The notes under the pieces are model-generated. The model was not told the origin of the DNA, ran no database searches, and worked only from the letters and a program-made list of their open reading frames with translations. The position numbers and the translations under genes were made by a program. Positions 1 to 11,337 of a DNA stretch of 64,000 nucleotides are shown in pieces; positions within the stretch are counted from its first letter, which is position 1; each line of letters starts with the position of its first letter. Source of the DNA: Saccharothrix sp. NRRL B-16348 (GTDB lineage Bacteria > Actinomycetota > Actinomycetes > Mycobacteriales > Pseudonocardiaceae); NCBI RefSeq assembly GCF_001280085.1, contig NZ_LGED01000211.1, positions 124,001 to 188,000 of the forward strand, written 5' to 3'.

Positions 1-1
1 C

Positions 2-1141
2 CCCATCCTGACCTACGTCGGCTCCTACGACGACAAGCAGGTCGCCGCCGCCATCCGCCGCGAGCTGCTGCGCGACGGCCAGGTCTTCTTCGTGCACAAC
101 CGCGTTTCCTCGATCGAGCGCGCCGCCCGGCACATCCGCGAACTGGTCCCCGAGGCCCGCGTGATCACCGCGCACGGCCAGATGAACGAGGACAAGCTGG
201 AGAAGATCATCCAGGGCTTCTGGGAGAACGAGTACGACGTGCTCGTCTGCACCACGATCGTCGAGACCGGCCTGGACATCTCCAACGCCAACACCCTCAT
301 CGTGGAACGCGGCGACCTCCTCGGCCTCGCCCAGCTGCACCAGCTGCGCGGGCGCGTCGGCCGCGGCCGGGAACGCGGCTACGCCTACTTCCTCTACCCG
401 CCCGAGGCGCCGCTCACCGAGACCGCGCACGACCGGCTCGCCACGATCGCGCAGAACACCGAGCTGGGCGCGGGCATGGCCGTCGCCATGAAGGACCTGG
501 AGATCCGCGGCGCGGGCAACATCCTCGGCGCCGAGCAGTCCGGGCACATCGCGGGCGTCGGCTTCGACCTGTACGTGCGGCTCGTCGGCGAGGCCGTCGA
601 GGCGTTCCGAAAGCACGCGGGCGCCGACGGCGAGGTCGAGGAGGAACTGGCCGAGGTCCGCGTCGACCTGCCCGTCGACGCGCACATCCCGCACGACTAC
701 GTGCCCGGCGAGCGGCTCCGGCTGGAGGCCTACCGCAAGATCGCCGCCGCGAGCGACGCCGAGTCGCTGCAGTCGGTCTGGGACGAGCTGAAGGACCGCT
801 ACGGCACGCCGCCGCTGCCCGTCGAACGGCTGCTCGCGGTCGCCCGGTTCCGGCAGACGTGCCGCGCGCACGGCGTCACCGAGGTCGCCACCCAGGGCGC
901 CACGATCCGCTTCGCGCCGCTGGAGCTGATGGACAGCCAGCTCGTGCGGCTGCGCCGGCTGTTCCCGAAGGCGGTCTACAAGCAGACCGCGCACACCGTC
1001 AGCGTGCCGCGGCCGACGGAGGGCGCGGCCGGCGGCCGGATGGGCGCACCCCAGTTGCGTGATCAGGACTTGCTGGATTGGTGCGCGCAGTTCCTGGAGT
1101 CTTTGGCGGGGACTCCCGTGAGCGGCGTCACGAGGACGTGA
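2..1141 (+). CDS. mfd: Transcription-repair coupling factor Mfd, C-terminal part
   Basis: This is the last 379 codons of Mfd, the ATP-dependent translocase that removes RNA polymerase stalled at DNA lesions and recruits the UvrA/B excision machinery. The frame is open from the window edge, so the gene is cut by the window rather than broken. Superfamily 2 helicase motifs are visible: VETGLDIS (motif V) and QLRGRVGRG (motif VI). They are followed by the C-terminal TRCF domain, which contains RLEAYRKIA. mfd followed by mazG and, further on, eno is the order seen in M. tuberculosis (Rv1020-Rv1023). Identification is secure; the N-terminal UvrB-like and RNA-polymerase-binding regions lie outside the window. 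Confidence 0.96.
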   Translation, partial: PILTYVGSYDDKQVAAAIRRELLRDGQVFFVHNRVSSIERAARHIRELVPEARVITAHGQMNEDKLEKIIQGFWENEYDVLVCTTIVETGLDISNANTLIVERGDLLGLAQLHQLRGRVGRGRERGYAYFLYPPEAPLTETAHDRLATIAQNTELGAGMAVAMKDLEIRGAGNILGAEQSGHIAGVGFDLYVRLVGEAVEAFRKHAGADGEVEEELAEVRVDLPVDAHIPHDYVPGERLRLEAYRKIAAASDAESLQSVWDELKDRYGTPPLPVERLLAVARFRQTCRAHGVTEVATQGATIRFAPLELMDSQLVRLRRLFPKAVYKQTAHTVSVPRPTEGAAGGRMGAPQLRDQDLLDWCAQFLESLAGTPVSGVTRT

Positions 1142-1154
1142 GAAGGTACTGGTC

Positions 1155-2093
1155 GTGAGGACTGTGCAGAGGCGCTTCACCCTGATCGGCGCGGCGGTGG
1201 CACTCCTGGTCGCGGGCTGCGGCACGGGGCCCGGCCACGTCGGCTCGGCCGCGATCGTCGGCGACACCGTGCTGCCGCTGGAGCAGGTGCAGCAGCGGCT
1301 GGACATCGTGCTCAAGAAGGAGCCCGAGGCCCAGAAGCTGCACGACCAGCGCAAACTCGACCAGGTCGCCCGGCAGCTGGTGACCCTGGGCGTGCAGCAC
1401 GAGCTGATCGAGCAGGCGGCCCGGCGCGAGGGCGTGTCCGTGTCCGAGGAGGACGTGACCGAGTCGGTCGAGCAGGCCGGCGGCGCGGAACTGGCCTCCC
1501 AGAACACCGTGTACGACGCGGCGACGTTCCGCGAGCGGGCCAAGGACCAGCTGCTGCTGGTCGAGCTGGCGCGCAAGTACGTGGACCGGATGGAAGTCAC
1601 GTTCGACTACTTCTTCACCAAGGACAACGCCGACGCGATCGAGAAGGCCAAGCAGGTCGCGGCCGACCCGGCGAAGATGGCCGAGTTCGTGGCCGACGCG
1701 CCCGAGGGCACCCAGGGCCAGGCACTGTCCAAGGAAGGCCAGCGGGTGCGGTCGGCCGAGTCGCCGCAGGCCGCCCAGTCGCCGTTGTTCGGCGTGCCGG
1801 CGGGCACCGTGGTGGCGTTCGCGCCCGACCCGAGCAGCGCGCAGTGGATCGTGGCCTACGTGACCGACCGCAAGACCGACGTGCGCGCGTCGTCCGGCGA
1901 GTCGTCCACCGAGCAGTTGACGCCCCAGGTGCTGGAGCAGATCGGCCTGCGGCTCGTGCAGACGCTGGCCGGCGACCCGGAGATCGAGGTCAACCCGCGC
2001 TACGGCCTGTGGGACGGCACCGCCATCTCGCTCGCGCCGAGCGAAGGTGAGATGAGCGGCTTCCAGGCGACGGTCCGGCAGAAGTCGCCGTGA
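1155..2093 (+). CDS. SurA/PrsA-like peptidyl-prolyl isomerase lipoprotein
   Basis: A 312-residue exported lipoprotein. The first 21 residues form a lipoprotein signal peptide ending in the lipobox LVAGC, with Cys22 as the lipidation site. The next 130 residues are mostly helical and resemble the SurA N-terminal chaperone domain (GDTVLPLEQVQQRL at the start). A clear parvulin catalytic core is not obvious. It probably helps exported proteins fold outside the membrane. The GTG start at 1155 has AGAAGG just upstream, 13 bases after the mfd stop. Its stop overlaps the mazG start by four bases, so the two are translationally coupled. Family assignment rests on lipobox, position and helical pattern. 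Confidence 0.75.
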   Translation: MRTVQRRFTLIGAAVALLVAGCGTGPGHVGSAAIVGDTVLPLEQVQQRLDIVLKKEPEAQKLHDQRKLDQVARQLVTLGVQHELIEQAARREGVSVSEEDVTESVEQAGGAELASQNTVYDAATFRERAKDQLLLVELARKYVDRMEVTFDYFFTKDNADAIEKAKQVAADPAKMAEFVADAPEGTQGQALSKEGQRVRSAESPQAAQSPLFGVPAGTVVAFAPDPSSAQWIVAYVTDRKTDVRASSGESSTEQLTPQVLEQIGLRLVQTLAGDPEIEVNPRYGLWDGTAISLAPSEGEMSGFQATVRQKSP

Positions 2094-3034
2094 CCGTTGT
2101 CGTCGTAGGCGCCACCCCCGTCCTGCCCGCCGCCGCGCTACCCGCACTCCGGGGCGCGGCGGCGGTGTACGCGGGGGAGGGCGTGGACGCCGAGCTGCTC
2201 GGCGCCCGACCCGTCGCCGAGTGGGCGCACACCGGTGAACCGGTGGTGCTGGTGACCACCAACCCGGCCGAGCCCACGGCCGTGGCGATGGTGGGGCTGG
2301 GCGCCGAGGTCATCCGGACGCCGGGCCTGGCGCTGCTGGACGCCGCCGCCGTGATGGACCGCCTGCGCTCACCCGGCGGCTGCCCGTGGGACGCCGAGCA
2401 GGACCACAAGTCGCTCCGCCAGTACCTCGTCGAGGAGACCTACGAGCTGCTGGAGGCCATCGAGGACGGCGACCGGGCGGCGTTGCGCGAGGAACTGGGC
2501 GACGTGCTGCTGCAGGTGCTGTTCCACGCGCGGATCGCGGCGGAGGACGCCGAGGAGCCGTTCGGGATCGACGAGGTCGCGGGCGACCTGGTGGCCAAAC
2601 TGGTCGGACGGCACCCGCACGTGTTCGAGGGCCACGACCCGGCGGTGCACGACGCGACGTCCCAGCAGCACCGGTGGGAAGAGCTCAAGCAGGTCGAGAA
2701 GCAGCGCGAGTCGAGTGTGGACGGCGTGGCGACCGGGCAGCCCGCGGTGGCGTTGGCGGGGAAGCTGGCGCAGCGGGTGGCGCGGGCCGGGTTCCCGGCG
2801 GACCTGCTGCCGGGCGCGGGTGACGGCCCTGGCCCTAGCGCTGGGGATGACGCGGGCACGCGGTTGTTCGCGGTGGCGGCGTTGGCGAAGCTGGCCGGTG
2901 AGGACCCGGAGACGGAGCTGCGGGCGGTGGCGCGGACGTTCGAGGCGAACGTGCGCGCGGCTGAGCGGTCGGCTCGTGCGGCTGGGGTGACGGCGTTGAG
3001 CGCGGACGACTGGCGCGCCCACTGGCCCACCTGA
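2090..3034 (+). CDS. mazG: Nucleoside triphosphate pyrophosphohydrolase MazG
   Basis: MazG hydrolyses (d)NTPs to the monophosphate and pyrophosphate, cleaning the nucleotide pool of damaged or non-canonical nucleotides. The 314-residue protein has an N-terminal extension of about 85 residues, then the MazG fold starting at CPWDAEQ (98-104). The magnesium-binding motifs are present: EETYE (115-119) and EELGD (134-138). The region LVGRHPHVFEG is also typical of the family. The GTG start overlaps the stop of the upstream lipoprotein gene. The actinobacterial N-terminal extension is normal. The distal segment (about 200-250) is low in conservation and rich in Gly, Ala and Asp. Confidence 0.93.
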   Translation: MTVVVVGATPVLPAAALPALRGAAAVYAGEGVDAELLGARPVAEWAHTGEPVVLVTTNPAEPTAVAMVGLGAEVIRTPGLALLDAAAVMDRLRSPGGCPWDAEQDHKSLRQYLVEETYELLEAIEDGDRAALREELGDVLLQVLFHARIAAEDAEEPFGIDEVAGDLVAKLVGRHPHVFEGHDPAVHDATSQQHRWEELKQVEKQRESSVDGVATGQPAVALAGKLAQRVARAGFPADLLPGAGDGPGPSAGDDAGTRLFAVAALAKLAGEDPETELRAVARTFEANVRAAERSARAAGVTALSADDWRAHWPT

Positions 3035-3463
3035 GCCCTCCGCCTGCCGACCCGCCCTCCCGCTGGCCCGCCTCCGCCTGCCGGCCTGACTGAGCTCCCC
3101 GCTCGCTTGCCCGAGCCGCCCGCTCGCTTGCCCGAGCCAGCCCCGCTGGCCGACCCGACTCGGCCTACCGCCTGCTCGCCTGCCCTCCCGCTGGCTTGCC
3201 CTGAGCCTGCCTGACGCTTGGCTTGCCTGAGCCTCCACAACCGCCTTGCCCGACCCGCCTGCCGCGTTGCCTGAGCCTCCCCGCCGCCGTGGCCGCCGTT
3301 TTTCCCGGCTAACGTGAGAAATGCGATTGGGGTTGTCCTGGGTTGCACGATTCGCCCGTCCGAGTGATCCGGGTCGGCCCGGTGCGGAGCGTTGATCTCG
3401 ATGCCGCAGCGACCTCGCCGGGGCGGGTCTGATGAGGATGATCGGCGCGCTAACGTCGAAGAG
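3035..3463. other. Gene-free, C-rich low-complexity spacer
   Basis: About 430 bases between mazG and the S41 protease gene without a credible gene. From about 3040 to 3300 the plus strand is a degenerate tandem of short blocks built on GCTTGCCCGAGCC and related CCTGCC/CGCTCG words; CGCTCGCTTGCCCGAGCC occurs twice in succession near 3100-3130. Any open frames here are products of the skewed composition. From about 3300 the sequence returns to normal and probably holds the promoter for the protease gene. No convincing -35/-10 pair was identified. Confidence 0.6.
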
Positions 3464-6400
3464 GTGACCGAGGCCTACCTCCGCTTCCCGCACTTGCACG
3501 GCAACCTCGTGACCTTCGTGGCCGAGGACGACGTGTGGCTCGCACCCCTCGACGGCGGCCGGGCTTGGCGGGTGACCGCCGACCAGGTGCCCGTCTCCTT
3601 CCCGCGCTTCGACCCGACCGGAAGCCGGTTGGCGTGGACCAGTCGCCGTGACGGCGCGCCCGAGGTCCACCTGGCCCCGGTGGACGGTGGCGAGGCCACG
3701 CGGCTCACCTACTGGGGTGACTACTCCACCGGTGTGCGCGGCTGGACGTCCGACGGCGAGGTCGTCGCCGTCACGTCCACCGGCCAGGCGACCACGAACC
3801 GGCAGTGGGCGCACGCCGTCCCGACCGACGGCGGCCCGCCGCGCAGGCTGCCGTACGGCTGGGTGGACGACGTGGCGTTCGGGCCGTCCGGGCAGGTGGT
3901 GGTCACCTCCGTGTACGGCCGCGACCCGGCCTGGTGGAAGCGCTACCGGGGCGGTGCGGCGGCGAAGTTGTGGGTCGACGCGAACGGTGACGGGGAGTTC
4001 GTCCGCATCCTGCCCGAGCTGACGTCCCCGCTGACCTCGCCGATGTGGATCGGGGACCGGATCGCGTTCCTGTCCGACCACGACGGCGTCGGCAGCCTGT
4101 ACTCGGTCACCCCGGACGGGTCGGACCTGCGGCGGCACACCGAGCAGGAGTTCTACGCCCGGGTCGCGTCGAGCGACGGCGAGCGGATCGTCTGGCAGCA
4201 CGCGGGCGAGTTGTGGCTCCTGGACGGCCTGGACGCCGAGCCGCGGCGGTTGGAGATCGCGCTCGGGGGACCGCGCACGGCGCGCAGGCCGCGACCGGTG
4301 TCGTCACGGCCGGACGACTTCCACCCCGACAAGACCGGTCGCGGGAGCGTCGTCGAGGTGCGCGGCACCGTGCACTGGGTGACGCACCGGGACGGGCCGG
4401 TGCGCGCGTTGGCCGAGGAGCCCGGCGTCCGGGCCAGGCTGCCGCGCGTCGTCGGCGACAACGTCGTGTGGGTGACCGACGCGGACGGCGAGGAGGGCCT
4501 GGAGTTCGCGCCGGTCGGCGGCGTCGAGCCCGGCAACGAGCCGCGCCGGGTCGCGGTCGGCAAGCTCGGGCGGGTGCTGGAGCTGGCGGTCTCCCCGGAC
4601 GGGCGCAGGCTCGCCGTGGCCACGCACGACGGGCGGCTGCTGCTGGTCGACGTCGAGTCCGGCGAGGTGCGCGAAGTGCTGAAAGGCGCGAACCCGCACG
4701 TCAGCGACCTGGCGTTCTCCCCGGACTCCAACTGGCTCGCCTGGTCGCACCCCGGCCCGCGCCCGCTGCAGCACATCCGGATGACCAACACCACCGACCT
4801 GTCCGTGGTGGACGTGACGCCGCTGCGGTTCTCCGACTTCTCGCCGACGTTCACCGAGGACGGCCGCTACCTGGCGTTCCTGTCGGTGCGCAGCTTCGAC
4901 CCGGTGTACGACGCGCACGTGTTCGACCTGTCGTTCCCGACCGGCTGCCGGCCCTACCTGCTGCCGCTGGCCGCGACCACGCCGTCGCCGTTCGACCCGC
5001 TGCGGCTCGGCCGGCCGGTCGGCGACGACTCGGCGGAGAAGGACAAGGAGAAGGACGACGAGAACCCGATCACGGTCGTCGACCTGGACGGGCTGGCCGA
5101 CCGGGTGGTGACGGTGCCGGTCGCCGCCGCCCGCTACTCCGGCCTGACCGCCGCCAAGGGCGGGCTGCTGTGGCTGCGGTCGCCGTTGCGCGGGGTGCTG
5201 GGCGACAACCTGGCCAGCCCGTCGTCCCGGCCGCCGCGGGCCGTGCTGGAGCGGTTCGACCTGGCGAAGTCGCGCACCGAGACGCTGGTGGACGGCGTGG
5301 ACACGTTCGACGTGACCGGCGACGGGCAGCGGATGGTCGTGCAGGACGGCGGTGACCTGCACGTCGTGCCGACGGACCGGAAGGTCGACTCCGACGACAA
5401 CGACGCGGTGGACGTCGACCTGTCGCGGGTGCGGGTGGTGGTGGACCGGGCGGCCGAGTGGCGGCAGGCGTACGCGGAGGCCGGGCGGCTGATGCGGGAC
5501 CACTTCTGGCGCACCGACATGGGCGGCGTGGACTGGGCGGGCGTGCTGGAGCGCTACCGGCCGCTGGTGGACCGGCTCGGCAGCTACAGCGACCTGGTGG
5601 ACCTGCTGTGGGAGGTGCAGGGCGAGCTGGGCACGTCGCACGCCTACGTCATCCCGGCGCACGGGTCGCGCGGGCGTGCCGTGGGGTTGCTCGGCGCCGA
5701 CCTGGAGCGGGACGAGGCGGGCGCGTGGCGGGTCGTGCGGGTGATCCCGGGCGAGACGTCGGACCCGGCGGCGCGGTCGCCGTTGGCGGCTCCCGGTGTC
5801 GCGGTGCGGGCCGGTGACGCGATCGTGGCCGTCGACGGGCGGCAGGTGGACCCGTTGACCGGGCCCGCGCCGCTGCTCGTGGGCACGGCGGGCAAGCCGG
5901 TGGAGCTGACCGTGCGGCCCGGCGGCGGTGGCGAGCCGCGACGGGTCGTGATCGTGCCGCTGGAGGACGACGAGCCGTTGCGCTACCACGCGTGGGTGGC
6001 CGACCGGCGGGCGCGCGTGCACTCGCTGACCGACGGCCGGGTGGGGTACCTGCACGTGCCGGACATGATGGGCGCGGGCTGGGCGCAGCTGCACCGCGAC
6101 CTGCGGGTGGAGCTGGCGCGTGAGGCCGTGGTGCTGGACGTGCGGGAGAACGGCGGCGGGCACACGTCCGAGCTGGTGGTGGAGAAGCTGGGGCGCAAGA
6201 TCATCGGCTGGTCGGTGGCGCGCGGCTACACCACGGCGGACAGCTACCCGGGCGACGCGCCGCGCGGGCCGGTGATCGCGATCGCGGACGAGTTCGCCGG
6301 GTCCGACGGCGACATCGTGAACGTGGCGATCAAGGAGATGGGGATCGGGCCGGTCGTCGGCACCCGCACGTGGGGTGGGGTGATCGGCATCGACATGCAG

Positions 6401-6634
6401 TACCACCTGGTCGACGGGACGCTGGTGACGCAGCCGCGGTACGCGACGTGGTTCGCCGGGCCGGGGTGGGGCGTGGAGAACCACGGCGTCGACCCGGACG
6501 TCGAGGTGGTGGTGACGCCGCAGGACCGGGTGGCCGGGCGCGACCCGCAGTTGGACACGGCGGTGCGGCTGGCCCTGGAGGCGTTGGAGACGCGACCGGC
6601 GGCCGTTCCGCCGGAGCTGCCGCCCCTCACCTGA
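3464..6634 (+). CDS. Tricorn-like S41 family peptidase
   Basis: A large cytosolic serine protease related to archaeal Tricorn, which degrades peptides released by the proteasome. The 1056-residue protein has a beta-propeller N-terminal half (WD/TolB-like blades such as GGRAWRVTAD and SPDGRRLAVATHDG). A helical C1 domain, a PDZ domain (about 745-835) and the C-terminal S41 catalytic domain follow. Candidate catalytic residues are His726 in GTSHAYV and Ser947 in AGSDGD, matching His746 and Ser965 of Tricorn. The GTG start at 3464 puts TEAYLRFPHLHG at the N-terminus, as in homologues. In-frame starts at 3392 (TTG) and 3401 (ATG) would add up to 24 residues without similarity. It interrupts the mazG-eno synteny of mycobacteria. 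Confidence 0.93.
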   Translation: MTEAYLRFPHLHGNLVTFVAEDDVWLAPLDGGRAWRVTADQVPVSFPRFDPTGSRLAWTSRRDGAPEVHLAPVDGGEATRLTYWGDYSTGVRGWTSDGEVVAVTSTGQATTNRQWAHAVPTDGGPPRRLPYGWVDDVAFGPSGQVVVTSVYGRDPAWWKRYRGGAAAKLWVDANGDGEFVRILPELTSPLTSPMWIGDRIAFLSDHDGVGSLYSVTPDGSDLRRHTEQEFYARVASSDGERIVWQHAGELWLLDGLDAEPRRLEIALGGPRTARRPRPVSSRPDDFHPDKTGRGSVVEVRGTVHWVTHRDGPVRALAEEPGVRARLPRVVGDNVVWVTDADGEEGLEFAPVGGVEPGNEPRRVAVGKLGRVLELAVSPDGRRLAVATHDGRLLLVDVESGEVREVLKGANPHVSDLAFSPDSNWLAWSHPGPRPLQHIRMTNTTDLSVVDVTPLRFSDFSPTFTEDGRYLAFLSVRSFDPVYDAHVFDLSFPTGCRPYLLPLAATTPSPFDPLRLGRPVGDDSAEKDKEKDDENPITVVDLDGLADRVVTVPVAAARYSGLTAAKGGLLWLRSPLRGVLGDNLASPSSRPPRAVLERFDLAKSRTETLVDGVDTFDVTGDGQRMVVQDGGDLHVVPTDRKVDSDDNDAVDVDLSRVRVVVDRAAEWRQAYAEAGRLMRDHFWRTDMGGVDWAGVLERYRPLVDRLGSYSDLVDLLWEVQGELGTSHAYVIPAHGSRGRAVGLLGADLERDEAGAWRVVRVIPGETSDPAARSPLAAPGVAVRAGDAIVAVDGRQVDPLTGPAPLLVGTAGKPVELTVRPGGGGEPRRVVIVPLEDDEPLRYHAWVADRRARVHSLTDGRVGYLHVPDMMGAGWAQLHRDLRVELAREAVVLDVRENGGGHTSELVVEKLGRKIIGWSVARGYTTADSYPGDAPRGPVIAIADEFAGSDGDIVNVAIKEMGIGPVVGTRTWGGVIGIDMQYHLVDGTLVTQPRYATWFAGPGWGVENHGVDPDVEVVVTPQDRVAGRDPQLDTAVRLALEALETRPAAVPPELPPLT

Positions 6635-6693
6635 CCGGGCTCACCCGCCACGCGCACGGACGCCTGACGTCCGCTCGTGTTTGCTGCCTCGGC

Positions 6694-6729
6694 CGGGGTG
6701 GCGGCGCTGCTCCCAGCACCGCCACCCCG
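6694..6729 (+). terminator. Stem-loop terminator after S41 gene
   Basis: An 11-bp perfect hairpin (CGGGGTGGCGG pairing with CCGCCACCCCG) lies 60 bases after the protease stop codon. There is no T-tract, as is common in high-GC actinobacteria. It runs directly into the 22-bp repeat array. Confidence 0.6.
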
Positions 6730-6836
6730 CGTGTCCTACCTCCAGAACGCGCGTGTCGTACCTCCAGAACGCGAGAGTCCTACGTTCGGAACGCGCGTGT
6801 CCTACGTTCAGGACGCCTGAATTCAACGCTCAGAAC
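6729..6836 (+). repeat. 22-bp tandem repeat array, copy 1 (five units)
   Basis: Five units in an exact 22-bp register: 6729-6748 (first, 20 bp), 6749, 6771, 6793 and 6815. The middle units read GYGTCCTACGTTCRGAAC with GCGC between them. The first two carry CCTCCAGAAC instead, and the last is a distinct TGAATTCAACGCTCAGAAC unit. The same polar order (variable first unit, TCCTACGTTC units, TTCAACG-type last unit) recurs at 47321, 53751 and, as an inverted pair, at 31100. The array abuts the terminator of the upstream gene. It is too regular to be chance, and no coding function is supported. Confidence 0.85.
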
Positions 6837-6956
6837 GCGGCGAACCGGCCCCGCCGGCTGGAATCCTGCCCGTGTTCGGGTCCCTGACCACCGGTTTCGG
6901 GACGGGATGGCCCCGAGCACGCCCGAGCACTCGCGTTCAGCACGTAGCCTGGGGCG

Positions 6957-7802
6957 GTGGTCGTCCCGCCGCCGTCCAAGACCGAGCCGCGCCCGCCGTC
7001 GCGCGGCCGTGCCGGCAACCTCGCCGGACGCCTGGCGCTGGTGTTGCTGCTGCTGGCGTTCGTGGCCGGGGGAGCCTGGGCCCTGAGCACGTTCAACCGG
7101 TCCGCGCCCCGGCCCGCCGCCGACCCGCCGTTCCCGGTGCCGTTCCTGGAGGTCCAGCCGGGCGCCGCCGCGCCGGGCGCTGCCGGTGACGTGCCCGCGG
7201 GCGAACCGCGGGCGTCGGCCGCCACGGACGACGCCGAACCGCTGAACGCGTGGGCGGCGGCGTTGTCGGAGAAGACCGACATCCCGGCCCGTGCCCTGCG
7301 CGCGTACGCGGTCGCCGACCTGGTGATGCGGACGCAGAACCCTGCGTGCCGGGTGTCGTGGGCGACGCTGGCCGGCATCGGCCGCATCGAGTCGCACCAC
7401 GGCACGATCGGCGGCCTGCGCCTCGGCGAGGACGGTCGGCCGTCACGCCCGATCATCGGCATCCCGCTGGACGGCTCACCGGGCGTGAAGGCGATCGCGG
7501 ACAGCGACGGCGGCACGCTCGACGGCGACACCCGCTGGGACCGGGCGGTCGGCCCGATGCAGTTCATCCCGACCACGTGGGCCCGCTACGCGGTGCGCGC
7601 GAACGGCGACGGCCTGAGCCCCGACCCGCAGAACATCGACGACGCCGCCCTGGCCGCCGCCCGCTACCTCTGCTCGGGCGGACGTGACCTGGGCACGGGC
7701 GCGGGCTGGTGGGCGGCCGTGCTGGACTACAACAACTCGACCGAGTACGGCCAGAACGTCTACAGCGGCGCCGACGCCTACGCCCGCGCCAGCATCGGCT
7801 GA
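6957..7802 (+). CDS. Membrane-anchored lytic transglycosylase (LpqU-type)
   Basis: A 281-residue cell-wall enzyme expected to cleave glycosidic bonds of peptidoglycan. A single N-terminal membrane segment (about 24-44) is followed by a Pro/Ala-rich stretch. The lysozyme-like domain starts near residue 95. The catalytic Glu145 lies in IGRIESHHG, and GPMQFIPTTW (about 197-206) and AARYLCSGG are family hallmarks. In M. tuberculosis a homologue (LpqU, Rv1022) sits between mazG and eno, as here, but it is a lipoprotein whereas this copy uses a membrane anchor. The GTG start at 6957 gives a normal N-terminus; no strong ribosome binding site is visible. A paralogue lies at 11932. Confidence 0.9.
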   Translation: MVVPPPSKTEPRPPSRGRAGNLAGRLALVLLLLAFVAGGAWALSTFNRSAPRPAADPPFPVPFLEVQPGAAAPGAAGDVPAGEPRASAATDDAEPLNAWAAALSEKTDIPARALRAYAVADLVMRTQNPACRVSWATLAGIGRIESHHGTIGGLRLGEDGRPSRPIIGIPLDGSPGVKAIADSDGGTLDGDTRWDRAVGPMQFIPTTWARYAVRANGDGLSPDPQNIDDAALAAARYLCSGGRDLGTGAGWWAAVLDYNNSTEYGQNVYSGADAYARASIG

Positions 7803-7820
7803 ACCCCGGCCAGCGGACGG

Positions 7821-8168
7821 TCAGCGGCCGTCGGGCCGGGTCAGGACCGGGTCGACGGCCAGGCCCAGGTCCGGTTGGCCGAGCCAGTCGAGCTCGACCG
7901 ACGCCTCGGCCGCCCGCGCGGCCAGGTCCAGGCGCACCCGGTACACGCTGAGCAGCAGCGCCTGCAAGGAGTCGACACCGAACGACGCGCCGACGGCCTC
8001 GTCACCCAGACCGGTGATCTGGTGGGGGCAGCGCCAGTCGCCGTTCGCGCTCAGCGGGTCCGGGTGGGGCGTCCCGATCCGGATCACGACGTCGGTGCGG
8101 CTGCCGTCACCGGCCACGCACTCCACCCGCCGTTCGGCCACCACCGGCCCGAGCACGTCGGTCGTCAT
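7821..8168 (-). CDS. Conserved hypothetical protein, possibly DUF6968
   Basis: A 115-residue soluble protein with no signal peptide or membrane segment. It begins with a beta-rich part (VAERRVECV, VVIRIGTPHP) and contains a GVDSLQALLLSVYRVRLDL segment typical of small DUF6968-like proteins, a family I recognise only tentatively. There is no known function. Its start codon overlaps the stop of the TPR gene upstream by four bases, so the two are co-translated. The gene faces the transglycosylase gene tail to tail with an 18-base gap. Confidence 0.7.
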   Translation of the reverse strand: MTTDVLGPVVAERRVECVAGDGSRTDVVIRIGTPHPDPLSANGDWRCPHQITGLGDEAVGASFGVDSLQALLLSVYRVRLDLAARAAEASVELDWLGQPDLGLAVDPVLTRPDGR

Positions 8169-8542
8169 CGGTCGCGTTCCACCGCGAGACGGGCGCTGAC
8201 CTCGCCCAACGCCTCCTGGTACTCCGGTGACGGGTTCATCGCCGCCGCCATCCGCAGCTGCGTCAACGCCTCGGTCAACCGGCTCTGCCGCTGCAACGTC
8301 CGACCGAGCGCGAACCGGGCGTAGTGATCACTGGGGTCGATGTCCAGCACCTTCCGGAACGCCGCCTCGGCGCGCTGGAGCTGGGCCGAACCCAGGTAGG
8401 CCCGGCCCGCGAGCAGTTGCACGCTCGCCCGCTCCGGCGCCGCTTCGAGCACGACTCGCAGCTCGCGCAGCGCCTCCAGCGGTCGGCGTTCCGCGAGCAG
8501 CGCCTCGGCCCGGCGGAACGCCTCGAAGGTGCTGTCCGTCAT
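8165..8542 (-). CDS. Small tetratricopeptide repeat protein
   Basis: A 125-residue helical protein made of about three TPR units. LLAGRAYLGSAQLQRAEAAF and YARFALGRTLQRQSRLTEAL are typical TPR helix pairs, each about 34 residues. Such small TPR proteins act as protein-protein adaptors; the partner is unknown. The ATG start at 8542 lies 69 bases downstream of the alpha/beta hydrolase stop on the same strand, and its stop overlaps the start of the next gene. The frame remains open far upstream through the hydrolase region, but that extension is an antisense/alternate-frame artefact. Confidence 0.82.
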   Translation of the reverse strand: MTDSTFEAFRRAEALLAERRPLEALRELRVVLEAAPERASVQLLAGRAYLGSAQLQRAEAAFRKVLDIDPSDHYARFALGRTLQRQSRLTEALTQLRMAAAMNPSPEYQEALGEVSARLAVERDR

Positions 8543-8610
8543 CGTTCGATCAACGCTACCCGGCCATCCGGCCGCCACACGACAGCCGACCGGATGACGG
8601 GATCGGTGTG

Positions 8611-10719
<2,109 letters not shown>

Positions 10720-10720
<1 letters not shown>

Positions 10721-11337
10721 TGGCACGACGGGAGCGGGAACCACGGCGTGGTCGCGAGGCCACGCCGAGGTCCCGCCCTGCGCGGGCACAGGCCCGCGAC
10801 GGTCAGACCCGCAAGAGCGAGCCCCGCAAGGGTGAGCCGCGCAAGCCGGAACCGCGCAAGGGCGAGCCGCGCACGGGCCGGGCCGACGGGCGCACCACGA
10901 GGCCCGCGGCGCGCAAGCCCCAGTCGAAGGCGCGGACCAGGGCGGGCGCGGGCACGGGCGGCGCGTTCGGCATGACCGGCACGCGGCGGGCCGCGCTGCT
11001 GGCGATGGTGGTGTGCGCGCTGGCGCTGAGCATCGCCGTGCCGCTGCGCACGTACCTGGCGCAACGCGAGGAGCTGCGCGAGGTCAACGCCTCGCAGGAG
11101 ACGCTGCGCGCCGAGGTGGGGCAGCTGGAGCAGCGCAAGCGCGAACTGGCCGACCCGGCGCACGTCGAGGCCGAGGCGCGGCGCAGGCTGCACTACGTGC
11201 GGCCCGGCGAGACGCCCTACATCGTGCAGCTCCCCGGTGACGCGGAACGTGAACTGGACCAACAGCGACCGGAGACCAAACCGGCCGAGGACAAGGCGTG
11301 GTACGAGCAGTTGTGGGATTCGGCGGCGGCACGATGA
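10720..11337 (+). CDS. FtsB/DivIC-type septum formation initiator
   Basis: A 205-residue cell-division protein of the FtsB/DivIC family, expected to join FtsL and FtsQ at the septum. The first 85 residues are a basic, disordered tail with repeated EPRKGEPRK blocks. One membrane segment (about 91-108) and a periplasm-side coiled coil (about 112-145, LREVNASQETLRAEVGQLEQ) follow, then the conserved ADPAHVEAEARRRLHYVRPGE. Position after eno and before DUF501 matches Rv1024. The long repetitive basic N-terminus is characteristic of actinobacterial members. The stop overlaps the next gene's ATG by four bases. Confidence 0.9.

Noticed and set aside
2..91. Mfd as a truncated pseudogene
   Set aside because: The reading frame is open to the first base of the window and matches Mfd, so it is cut only by the window edge.
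6729..6836. CRISPR-like array
   Set aside because: Units are contiguous 22-bp tandem copies with no unique spacers, and there are no cas genes in the window. The four copies are better explained as an intergenic repeat family.
7093..7446. Antisense gene within the transglycosylase
   Set aside because: It is an Arg/Pro-rich shadow frame of a well-supported plus-strand gene.
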